Shown one piece after another: positions 1-5,661 of a stretch of 7,172 bases of DNA. The stretch's first letter is position 1. Each line of letters begins with the position of its first letter. Source of the DNA: JBDHZK01 sp039811865 (GTDB lineage Bacteria; Actinomycetota; Actinomycetes; Propionibacteriales; Propionibacteriaceae); contig JBDHZK010000134.1 of NCBI GenBank assembly GCA_039811865.1, positions 1-7,172 of the forward strand, written 5' to 3'. A program made the position numbers and the translations under genes. The notes under the pieces are model-generated. The model made no database searches, was not told the DNA's origin, and saw only the letters and a list, made by a program, of their open reading frames with translations.

Positions 1-1133
1 TCGACGTTGTAGTCGATGCCGGTGGCGGCGCCCTGGTCTACGTAACCGGTCTGGTTGGTCACGAAGATGTTGTTGTTCAGCGGCTTGGGATCCCAGTCGA
101 CGCCGGCCAGGTCGGACGCCGCGATGGTCGCCCGGTCCAGGCCCATGACGATGGCCTGACGGATCGTCAGGTCAGACAGCAGCCCCGCCTTGGTGTTGAA
201 GGTGAAGTGGCGGAAGTTCGGCCCGGCCGCCTTGCGGATGGTCGCGTCGGAGACCTTCTTGGCCTGCTGGTAGGCGTCCGGGTCGGAGCCGATGTCGAAG
301 TAGTCGATCTCGTTGTTGACGAACGAGGTGGCGGTCGCCTCGGGCGTAATCACGCGCCAGGTGATCTTGGTGAGCAGCGGCTTCTTGCCCCACCACTTGT
401 CGTTCGGGACGAGGGTAACGATCTTCTGGGCCTTGTCCACACCTTCGAACTTGAACGGCCCGGAGAACCACTCGTTCTTCAGGTTGGACCAGCCCTCGTT
501 GAACGTCTTGGCGTCGGCCACGGACTCCGCGCGCGACGGGCCGCCGGCCACGATGGACGTCCAGTCGGGGAACGGCTTGTCGAAGCTGAGGATCACATCT
601 TGCGGGGAGGCGCCCTGCTTGACGTCGCTGAGGGAGTCCCAGCCCTCGGTGCTGGCGACCTTGAACGCCTTGTCCTTGCCGTTCAGCGCTTTCCAGGTGG
701 CGATCCAGTCGGCGGCGGTGATCTGCTTACCGTCGCCCCAGACGGCCTTGTCGTTCATCTTCAGCGTGACCGTGGTGTTCGGGGTGCTCTTGGCGTCGGC
801 CGAGACCAGGTAGTCGTGGTTGATGATGGGGGTGGCGCCGGAGTCGAAGGTGTAGAACGCCGAACTGGCGGCGCTGCGGATCTGCGTCAGCTCCTGGTTG
901 TTGCCGGTGACGCTGTTGGGGTTCCACTGCGTGCCGAGGTCGCTGACGGCGCCGCGGAACTCGCCGCCCTCCTTCAAGGTGGCGCGGTCTTGCTGGTTGA
1001 TGTCCCAGCCGGAGTTGTTCGGCTGCTGGTCGCCAGAGCCTGGCGTCGATGCCGTCTGGTTGCCGCAGCCGGCCGCGCCGACCAACAGCATCCCGGCGAC
1101 CACCGGGGCCAAGAAGAGTTTGCTTGACTTCAC
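1..1133 (-). CDS. ABC importer solute-binding lipoprotein, SBP family 5 (peptide type), C-terminus cut by window edge
   Basis: Extracellular receptor of the importer encoded just upstream; it would bind a peptide or similar solute and deliver it to the DppB/DppC-like permeases. Translating from a GTG at 1133 gives 377 complete codons with no stop before base 1. Residues 1-23 are a lipoprotein signal peptide: K2 and K5, a hydrophobic stretch, then a lipobox-like LLVGAAGC with Cys23 as the lipidated residue (the -3 position is Ala, a tolerated variant). A flexible linker rich in Gly, Asn, Gln, Ser and Thr follows (about 24-45). The family-5 core is clear: WGDGKQITAADWIATW at 132-147 is the family's 'DG..TA.DV..TW' element, SGPFKFE is at 224-230, and FNT then IRQAI at 312-328 match the 'fN....pf.D..vRqAi' region. 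Family members are usually 500-600 residues, so about a third is missing. The start is supported by a GGGAGGA ribosome site and by the signal peptide. The gene follows the ATPase gene after a 346-bp gap. The substrate is not determinable. Confidence 0.93.
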   Translation of the reverse strand, partial: MKSSKLFLAPVVAGMLLVGAAGCGNQTASTPGSGDQQPNNSGWDINQQDRATLKEGGEFRGAVSDLGTQWNPNSVTGNNQELTQIRSAASSAFYTFDSGATPIINHDYLVSADAKSTPNTTVTLKMNDKAVWGDGKQITAADWIATWKALNGKDKAFKVASTEGWDSLSDVKQGASPQDVILSFDKPFPDWTSIVAGGPSRAESVADAKTFNEGWSNLKNEWFSGPFKFEGVDKAQKIVTLVPNDKWWGKKPLLTKITWRVITPEATATSFVNNEIDYFDIGSDPDAYQQAKKVSDATIRKAAGPNFRHFTFNTKAGLLSDLTIRQAIVMGLDRATIAASDLAGVDWDPKPLNNNIFVTNQTGYVDQGAATGIDYNV

Positions 1134-1138
1134 GTAGG

Positions 1139-1145
1139 TCCTCCC
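1139..1145 (-). promoter_or_regulatory. Ribosome binding site of the solute-binding lipoprotein gene
   Basis: On the minus strand, GGGAGGA sits 5 bases before the GTG at 1133. This strong Shine-Dalgarno match fixes the start at a GTG codon and places the signal peptide correctly in frame. Confidence 0.85.
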
Positions 1146-1165
1146 ATTGAAATCTGTGGACAGTT

Positions 1166-1177
1166 GCCCGATCGGGC
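1166..1177. repeat. Perfect 12-bp palindrome in the leader of the binding-protein gene
   Basis: GCCCGATCGGGC is self-complementary and lies 33-44 bases before the GTG start at 1133. It is flanked by two direct copies of CTGTGGA (plus strand, 1154-1160 and 1177-1183). It could be a small operator or a hairpin in the 5' leader. No regulator can be named, and GC-rich 12-mers of this kind also occur by chance. Confidence 0.5.
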
Positions 1178-1192
1178 TGTGGAGTGGATTCG

Positions 1193-1198
1193 ACCCTA
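1193..1198 (-). promoter_or_regulatory. Candidate -10 box for the binding-protein gene
   Basis: On the minus strand, TAGGGT fits the TANNNT -10 consensus of actinobacterial housekeeping sigma factors. It would start transcription near 1186, about 50 bases before the GTG. No convincing -35 hexamer lies 16-18 bases upstream, which is common in high-GC actinobacteria. The assignment is inferred from motif and position only. Confidence 0.4.
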
Positions 1199-1240
1199 GC
1201 CGCCGCGGCACCGGCCGGGCGAGACCGGCGCGGTCACAGA

Positions 1241-1271
1241 GTCCTAACAAATTCCTCGCCTTGCCAAGGCG
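1241..1271 (-). promoter_or_regulatory. Alternative promoter-like element overlapping an inverted repeat
   Basis: On the minus strand, a TTGGCA -35-like hexamer (1267-1262) is followed after 15 bases by TAGGAC (1246-1241). The -35-like hexamer lies inside a 7-bp inverted repeat, CGCCTTG-C-CAAGGCG (1257-1271). A spacing of 15 and a -10 without the final T make it a weak promoter. The same repeat could instead fold as a short hairpin followed by a U-rich patch (UUUGUU), a weak terminator for the upstream ATPase transcript. Neither role is established. Confidence 0.25.
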
Positions 1272-1440
1272 GGCGAACAGCGAATTCGTTGCCGATCGGT
1301 AACTTGCGCGACGGCCTTGCGGTGGCGCCCGTGCCGTCCGTGTTCGGGGGAAGTCGCATGGGGGGCGTGCGGTGCATCGGGGCCCGCGCGGGGGTCGGAC
1401 GCGGCGGCGGCTCAGGGCCGAAGTGGGTGGGCCGAACCGG

Positions 1441-1459
1441 CGACGGGCTGCGGCCGTCG
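1441..1459 (-). terminator. Hairpin shortly after the ATPase gene stop, possible weak or U-less terminator
   Basis: On the minus strand, CGACGG pairs with CCGTCG across a 7-base loop, starting about 20 bases past the TAG at 1480-1482. No U-tract follows, so it does not meet the classical intrinsic-terminator definition. It may attenuate read-through into the binding-protein gene, stabilise the upstream mRNA end, or do nothing. Confidence 0.3.
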
Positions 1460-1479
1460 ACCAGGTTCCAAGCGTGGGC

Positions 1480-3606
1480 CTAGAGGACGGCGACGACCTG
1501 GTTGTAGTGGCAGGCGGACGTGTGGTCGGTGCCGGGCGCCCCCACCTGCAACAGCGGTGGTTGGGTGTTCAGGCAGGGTTCGCGGCCGTTTTCGTCCATG
1601 GCGGCGAAGCGGGGGCAGCGCGTCCGGAACTTGCAGCCGGACGGCGGATCGGCGGGCGAGGGCAGGTCGCCGATCAGCAGGATGCGTTTGCGTTGGCGCT
1701 CGGTATTCGGGTCGGGGATCGGGATCGCCGACAGCAGCGCCTGGGTGTACGGATGGGTGGGCTTTTCGTAAACCTCGTCGCAGGTGCCCAGTTCGACGAT
1801 CTTGCCCAGGTACATGACCGCGACGCGGTCGGCGATGTGCCGGACGACGGCCAGATCGTGCGCGACGAACAGGTACGACAACCCGAGCTTGCCCTGCAGG
1901 TCCTCCAGCAGGTTGATCACGCCGGCCTGGATGGAGACGTCCAGCGCCGAGACCGGTTCGTCCAGGACGATCAGGCTCGGTTCCAGCGCCAAGGCGCGGG
2001 CGATGCCGATGCGCTGGCGCTGCCCGCCGGAGAAGTGCTGCGGGTAGCGGCTGGCGTGGGCCGGCTCCAGCCCGACGAGCTTGAGCAACTCGTTGACCCG
2101 CTCCTCGATCTTGGCCTTGGAGAAGCCGTGCACCTCCATCGGTTCGGCGATGATGTCGAAGATCGGGTACCTGGGGTCGAGGCTGGCCATCGGATCCTGG
2201 AAGACGACCTGCAGGTCGCGACGCAGGGCATGCCGGTCGGCGCGCGTCAGGTGCGCGGTGTCCTTGCCGAGCACGACGACGCGTCCACCGGTGGGTGCCT
2301 TCAGGTTCAGCACCTCGATCAGTGCCGTGGTCTTGCCGCAACCGGATTCGCCCACCAGGCCGAGCGTCTCGCCCTTGCGGATGTCGAGGTCGATGCCGTC
2401 GACGGCGTACACGGTGCCGACCTGGCGGCGGTAGATCGCGCCCTTCATCAGCGGGTAGTGCCGCTTCATGTCGACCAGCTCCAGCACCTTCTCGCGCTCG
2501 CTGCGGGGAACCTCGCGAAGCTCCGAAGCGGTGATCTTCGGCACGTGGAAGATGTCGGCGTAGCCGAGCCCCTTCGCCTTCACCTCCTCAGCCCGATGGC
2601 AGGCGATCAGGTGCCGCGTCGACGTCAGGTCGATCAGCTCGGGCTCGACGCTCCGGCAGGCTTCGACGGCCAGCGGGCAGCGCGGGACGAACGGGCAGCC
2701 GGGCGGCAGGTTCACCACCGACGGCGGGTTGCCCTCCAGCGTGGCCAGCGGTTCGTTGTTGCCGGCGTCCAGTCGGGGGACAGAACCGAGCAGCCCGATC
2801 GTGTACGGCATTCCCGGACGGTAGAAGACGTCGTCGACGCCGCCTTGCTCCACGGGACGTCCGGCGTACATCACCGTGACGCGGTCGGACATGCCCGCGA
2901 CGACGCCGAGGTCGTGCGTGATCAGGATCACCGCGGCGCCGGTCTCCTGCTGGGCCTTCTTCAAGACCTCGAGCACCTGCGCCTGAATGGTGACGTCGAG
3001 GGCGGTGGTGGGCTCGTCGGCGATGATCACGTCCGGATCGTTCGCGATCGACATCGCGATCATGGCCCGCTGCCGCATCCCGCCGGAGAACTCGAACGGG
3101 AACGCCTTCACGCGGAGCTTCGGGTTCGGGATGCCGACCAGGTCGAGCAGGTCGATGGCCCGTTGCCAGGCGGTCGCGCGCGGGACGTCGTAGTGGGTCT
3201 GGATCGCCTCGACGATCTGATCGCCGATGGTGTAGACCGGCGTCAGCGCCGACAACGGGTCCTGAAAGATCATGGCCAGGTCGTCGCCGCGCAACTTGCT
3301 CATCGCCGCGTCGGAAAGGCCGAGGAGTTCCTCGCCGTGAAGCCTCACCGAACCTGAGATCTTGGCCGACTTCGGATGCAACCCCATGATCGCCAGCGAC
3401 GTGACCGACTTGCCGGAGCCCGATTCGCCCACGATCGCCATCGTCTCGCCGGCAGCCAGGTCGAAAGACAACCCGCGGACGGCCCGCACCGGTCCGGCCT
3501 CGCTCGGGAAGGTGACGTGCAGGTCTACGACCTGCAGGACGGTCTGACCCGCCGCCGTGCGTCGCGTCTTCGGGACGGGGGTCGTCGCCCCTAGTCCGCC
3601 GCTCAT
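1480..3606 (-). CDS. Fused dual ATP-binding protein of a peptide-type ABC importer (DppD-like + DppF-like domains)
   Basis: Cytoplasmic motor of the importer: 708 residues with two complete nucleotide-binding domains, so one polypeptide can replace the separate DppD and DppF subunits. Domain 1 (about 22-340): Walker A GESGSGKS 60-67, Q-loop Gln115, signature FSGGMRQR 173-180, Walker B ending in D197-E198, H-loop His231, then the oligo/dipeptide C-terminal extension (oligo_HPY type) with Cys304, 310, 317 and 336. Domain 2 (about 374-708): Walker A GESGCGKT 419-426, Gln470, FSGGQRQR 525-532, D549-E550, His583, and a second extension with Cys658, 664, 678 and 699. Both ATP sites look intact. Residues about 341-373 are the linker. 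The ATG at 3606 overlaps the dppC stop as ATGA, and GGAGG (3617-3613) lies 6 bases upstream inside dppC, implying translational coupling. Similar fusions are known in this family (for example GsiA and YejF). Transported substrate unknown. Confidence 0.95.
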   Translation of the reverse strand: MSGGLGATTPVPKTRRTAAGQTVLQVVDLHVTFPSEAGPVRAVRGLSFDLAAGETMAIVGESGSGKSVTSLAIMGLHPKSAKISGSVRLHGEELLGLSDAAMSKLRGDDLAMIFQDPLSALTPVYTIGDQIVEAIQTHYDVPRATAWQRAIDLLDLVGIPNPKLRVKAFPFEFSGGMRQRAMIAMSIANDPDVIIADEPTTALDVTIQAQVLEVLKKAQQETGAAVILITHDLGVVAGMSDRVTVMYAGRPVEQGGVDDVFYRPGMPYTIGLLGSVPRLDAGNNEPLATLEGNPPSVVNLPPGCPFVPRCPLAVEACRSVEPELIDLTSTRHLIACHRAEEVKAKGLGYADIFHVPKITASELREVPRSEREKVLELVDMKRHYPLMKGAIYRRQVGTVYAVDGIDLDIRKGETLGLVGESGCGKTTALIEVLNLKAPTGGRVVVLGKDTAHLTRADRHALRRDLQVVFQDPMASLDPRYPIFDIIAEPMEVHGFSKAKIEERVNELLKLVGLEPAHASRYPQHFSGGQRQRIGIARALALEPSLIVLDEPVSALDVSIQAGVINLLEDLQGKLGLSYLFVAHDLAVVRHIADRVAVMYLGKIVELGTCDEVYEKPTHPYTQALLSAIPIPDPNTERQRKRILLIGDLPSPADPPSGCKFRTRCPRFAAMDENGREPCLNTQPPLLQVGAPGTDHTSACHYNQVVAVL

Positions 3607-4532
3607 GCGTTGCCTCCGGATCCGGACGTGGGGTCAAGCGCGTCGCGCAGGCCGTCGCCGATTGCGTTGACCGACATCACCAGCACAACCAGGACGGTCG
3701 CCGGGCCGAGGAAGATCCACGGGAAGGTCGTCGCCATCCGCGCGCCCTCACCGATCAGCGTCCCCAGCGAGGTGTCGGGCGCCTGGACGCCGAACCCGAA
3801 GTACGACAGGCCGGTTTCGCTGAGGATCGCGTAACCGACGCCGAGGGTGGCGTCGATGATCAGCAGCGACGAGATGTTGGGCAGGATGTGCCGGACGATG
3901 ATCTTCGGCGTGGGCAGGCCCATGAAGCGCGCGGCCTGGATGTACTCACGTTCCTTCACCGACAGCGTCAGCGAACGGACGACGCGAGCCGAGAGCATCC
4001 AGCCGAAGCCCGCCAGCAGCAGCACCAGCAGCAGCCAGGACCACTCGCCCTTGGGTCCGCCGGTCGACATGATCGCGATCAGGAAGAACGACGGGATGAC
4101 CAGCAGCAGGTCGATGATCCAAAGCCCGATCTTTTCGTACCAGCCGCCGATGTAGGCGATGGACGCCCCGATCATCGCCGCCGTCGACGTCGACAACAGC
4201 GCCACCATGAACCCGATCAGCAGCGACTTGCTCATCCCCCGCACGGTCAGTGCGAGGACGTCCCGGCCGGCCTGCGTCGTCCCCAGCCAGTGCTTCGCGC
4301 TGGGCGGCTTCAGGAACGCCTTGGTGTCGATGTCGTCGAACTTCCACGGCAACAGGTGGGGGCCGACCAGCGCCGTGAGCACGAGCAGCGCGATGATCAC
4401 CGCGCCGACGACCGCGGTTTTGTTTCGCAGGAACCGGCGCCAGATCAACTGGCTGCGGGTCAGCCGACGCTCGGTCGGCTTCACCGGATCCGCCGGCGGC
4501 TGGGACTCGGTGACAAGAATCTCGGTGGCCAT
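3603..4532 (-). CDS. dppC: ABC importer permease, DppC/OppC family
   Basis: Inner-membrane subunit that pairs with the DppB-like protein to form the translocation pore. 309 residues, the normal family length. An N-terminal cytoplasmic segment with R-rich WRRFLRNK (31-38) precedes TM1 (about 39-58), as in the OppC_N region. The family hallmark HWLGTTQAGRDVL is at 81-93. Further membrane segments lie at about 103-128, 137-156, 164-181, 222-242 and 272-292. The EAA coupling loop that docks on the ATPase is EYIQAARFMGLP at 196-207, continuing to RHILPN at 214-219. It starts 10 bp after the dppB stop, with a GAGGGG-type ribosome site partly overlapping that stop, and its TGA overlaps the ATPase ATG by 4 bp. 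The substrate is assigned only at class level (peptide/nickel type). Confidence 0.95.
   Translation of the reverse strand: MATEILVTESQPPADPVKPTERRLTRSQLIWRRFLRNKTAVVGAVIIALLVLTALVGPHLLPWKFDDIDTKAFLKPPSAKHWLGTTQAGRDVLALTVRGMSKSLLIGFMVALLSTSTAAMIGASIAYIGGWYEKIGLWIIDLLLVIPSFFLIAIMSTGGPKGEWSWLLLVLLLAGFGWMLSARVVRSLTLSVKEREYIQAARFMGLPTPKIIVRHILPNISSLLIIDATLGVGYAILSETGLSYFGFGVQAPDTSLGTLIGEGARMATTFPWIFLGPATVLVVLVMSVNAIGDGLRDALDPTSGSGGNA
3613..3617 (-). promoter_or_regulatory. Ribosome binding site of the fused ATPase gene, inside the dppC 3' end
   Basis: On the minus strand, GGAGG lies 6 bases before the ATG at 3606-3604, within the last codons of the permease gene. With the 4-bp ATGA stop/start overlap it supports coupled translation and decides the ATG start. 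Confidence 0.8.
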
Positions 4533-4542
4533 GTCCCGCCCC

Positions 4543-5523
4543 TCAGCTCAGCCGCACGCGCGGGTCGAGGACGGCCACCATGACGTCCGACAACAAGGCG
4601 CCGACCAGGACGCAGACCCCGGCGAAGGCGGTCACCGCGACGACGCCGTGGACGTCCTGGTAGGTGATCGTGTCTACGCCGTAGATGCCCATGCCATGGA
4701 AGTTGAACACTCGCTCGGTGTAGGTGGCGCCGATGAACATGGTCGCCACGGTGAACGCGAAGTAGGTGCCGGTCGGGATCAACGCGGTGCGCAGGGCATG
4801 CTTCATGACCGCCCGGTTTTCGCGCAGCCCTTTCGCGCGGGCCGTCCGGACGAAGTCGGCGCCCAGGGAGTCCAGCATCAGGTTCCGCTGGATCCGGCTC
4901 ATGCTCGTTGCGCCCAGCAAAGTCAGCACGAACGTCGGCAGCAGCAGATGCTGTAGCCGATCGACGAACTCGGCGCCTGGGTAGTTGCCGACCACACCGG
5001 TCTCGCCGGTGAACTCGAAGAACTGGAAGCCCATCGCCTGGTTGGCCATGATCGCGCCGATGGATGTCAGGTGGCCCACCACGAACGCGGGGGTCGAGAT
5101 GACCAACAAGGCGACCACCGTGGAGATCCGGTCGGAGAACTTGTACTGGCGGGTCGCCGTCCACGCCCCCCAGGCGACGCCGAGCGCGATGCCCAGCATC
5201 GTCCCGATCAGCACCAGGCGAAGGCTCACCCACATGCGGATCGAAATCTCGTCGTTGACCGACTGGCCGCGCGGCGAGTATCCCCAATCGCCCTGGAGGA
5301 CGCCGGTCAGCCAGGTCCAGTAGCGCTGCATCAGCGGCACGTTCTCACTCAGGTTGTAACCGCGCAGGGTCGCGTCGATGACCTCGGGCGGGATGGGCGG
5401 CTGCCGCAGCGCGTACAGGGAAGCCGGATGCAGGAACGTCGCCGCGAGGAAGTACGACAGCGTCACCGCCACAAAGAGCAGGACGACGTAGTTGAGCGTC
5501 CGTTTCAGCAGATACCTGACCAC
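4543..5523 (-). CDS. dppB: ABC importer permease, DppB/OppB family
   Basis: Inner-membrane pore subunit, partner of the DppC-like protein. 326 residues, a normal length. It begins MVRYLLKRTL, typical of DppB, with TM1 at about 11-30. The large extracytoplasmic loop contains GDWGYS (78-83), the equivalent of the family's GDxGxS. Further membrane segments lie at about 100-121, 134-160, 188-206, 248-267 and 294-316. The EAA loop ADFVRTARAKGL is at 222-233, followed by HALRTALIP at 242-250. The motif ERVFNFHGMG (270-279) and the terminal DPRVRLS match the usual 'E.VF..PGlG' and 'DPR.R'. The start is GTG at 5523: it is the only start codon between an in-frame upstream stop (TAG at 5574-5572) and the conserved N-terminus. 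The ribosome site is weak (GAGAAAG). It is the first gene of the importer operon, 138 bp after the Pmt gene. Confidence 0.95.
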   Translation of the reverse strand: MVRYLLKRTLNYVVLLFVAVTLSYFLAATFLHPASLYALRQPPIPPEVIDATLRGYNLSENVPLMQRYWTWLTGVLQGDWGYSPRGQSVNDEISIRMWVSLRLVLIGTMLGIALGVAWGAWTATRQYKFSDRISTVVALLVISTPAFVVGHLTSIGAIMANQAMGFQFFEFTGETGVVGNYPGAEFVDRLQHLLLPTFVLTLLGATSMSRIQRNLMLDSLGADFVRTARAKGLRENRAVMKHALRTALIPTGTYFAFTVATMFIGATYTERVFNFHGMGIYGVDTITYQDVHGVVAVTAFAGVCVLVGALLSDVMVAVLDPRVRLS

Positions 5524-5530
5524 TCGACCG

Positions 5531-5537
5531 CTTTCTC
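5531..5537 (-). promoter_or_regulatory. Weak ribosome binding site of dppB
   Basis: On the minus strand, GAGAAAG lies 7 bases before the GTG start. It is a poor Shine-Dalgarno match compared with the GGAGG-type sites of the ATPase and binding-protein genes, so initiation of the first permease is likely modest. Confidence 0.45.
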
Positions 5538-5543
5538 GGCAGC

Positions 5544-5559
5544 GTCTCCGGCCGGAGAC
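5544..5559. promoter_or_regulatory. Perfect 16-bp palindrome between the candidate -10 and the dppB start (putative operator or leader hairpin)
   Basis: GTCTCCGGCCGGAGAC is fully self-complementary. If the -10 box at 5569-5574 is used, transcription would begin near 5562 and the palindrome would cover roughly +3 to +18, a typical repressor position. As RNA it folds into a 6-bp stem with a GGCC loop ending 6 bases before the weak ribosome site. No U-tract follows, so it is unlikely to be a terminator for the upstream gene. The regulator is unknown. Confidence 0.55.
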
Positions 5560-5585
5560 TTGGCGGTGAGCCTAGAGCGCCCAAG
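5559..5585. repeat. Imperfect inverted repeat bracketing the dppB -10 box
   Basis: On the minus strand, CTTGGGCG and CGCCAAG are complementary apart from one unpaired G. They are 12 bases apart and enclose the TAGGCT box. It could be a second operator half-site pair or chance. It touches the edge of the 16-bp palindrome. Confidence 0.35.
5569..5574 (-). promoter_or_regulatory. Candidate -10 box for the importer operon
   Basis: On the minus strand, TAGGCT fits the actinobacterial TANNNT -10 consensus and lies 45 bases before the dppB start. No good -35 lies at standard spacing (the region 17 bases upstream reads TTTCTT). The 138-bp gap after the Pmt gene makes a separate promoter here plausible. 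Confidence 0.45.
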
Positions 5586-5661
5586 ACCGGAAAGAAATCC
5601 GCTTGACACAGTTGTTACCTGGCGGGTCGAGACTTCCTCCCCGCTCGGATCGCCCGCAGCC

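Larger units (their letters stand above)
1134..1479. other. 346-bp intergenic spacer between the ATPase gene and the binding-protein gene
   Basis: No credible gene is seen. Reading in the transcription direction, it holds a 6-bp-stem hairpin just after the ATPase stop (1441-1459), a stretch with four G-tracts on the plus strand (1346-1394), an inverted repeat at 1257-1271, a candidate -10 box at 1193-1198, a 12-bp palindrome at 1166-1177 and the ribosome site at 1139-1145. Its length contrasts with the 10-bp gap and 4-bp overlap between the upstream importer genes. This suggests that the binding protein has its own promoter or that the spacer tunes expression. Confidence 0.8.

Noticed and set aside
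207..1127. 306-codon plus-strand open frame opposite the binding-protein gene
   Set aside because: Biased Gly/Val/Arg/Asp composition without motifs. The opposite strand encodes a clear signal peptide and family-5 binding-protein core.
1383..1392. CCCGCGCGGG palindrome in the spacer
   Set aside because: A 10-bp pure G/C palindrome in a G-rich tract is expected by chance at this composition.
1184..1483. 99-codon plus-strand open frame filling the spacer
   Set aside because: It starts with GTG without a convincing ribosome site, has Arg/Gly/Ala-rich low-complexity content, and coincides with promoter and leader signals for the minus strand. It cannot be fully excluded but has no positive support.
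1372..3357. 661-codon plus-strand open frame opposite the ATPase gene
   Set aside because: It is the mirror of a high-GC coding frame; its product is rich in Arg, Asp, Gln, Val and His with no recognisable domain, whereas the minus-strand product has every ABC ATPase motif.
5544..5559. The 16-bp palindrome as an intrinsic terminator for pmt
   Set aside because: No U-tract follows on the minus strand and it lies over 100 bases past the pmt stop, close to the dppB ribosome site; operator or leader hairpin fits better.
5603..5608. TTGACA on the plus strand as a -35 box
   Set aside because: No -10 hexamer lies 16-18 bases downstream, and there is no plus-strand gene to serve, only the reverse strand of pmt.
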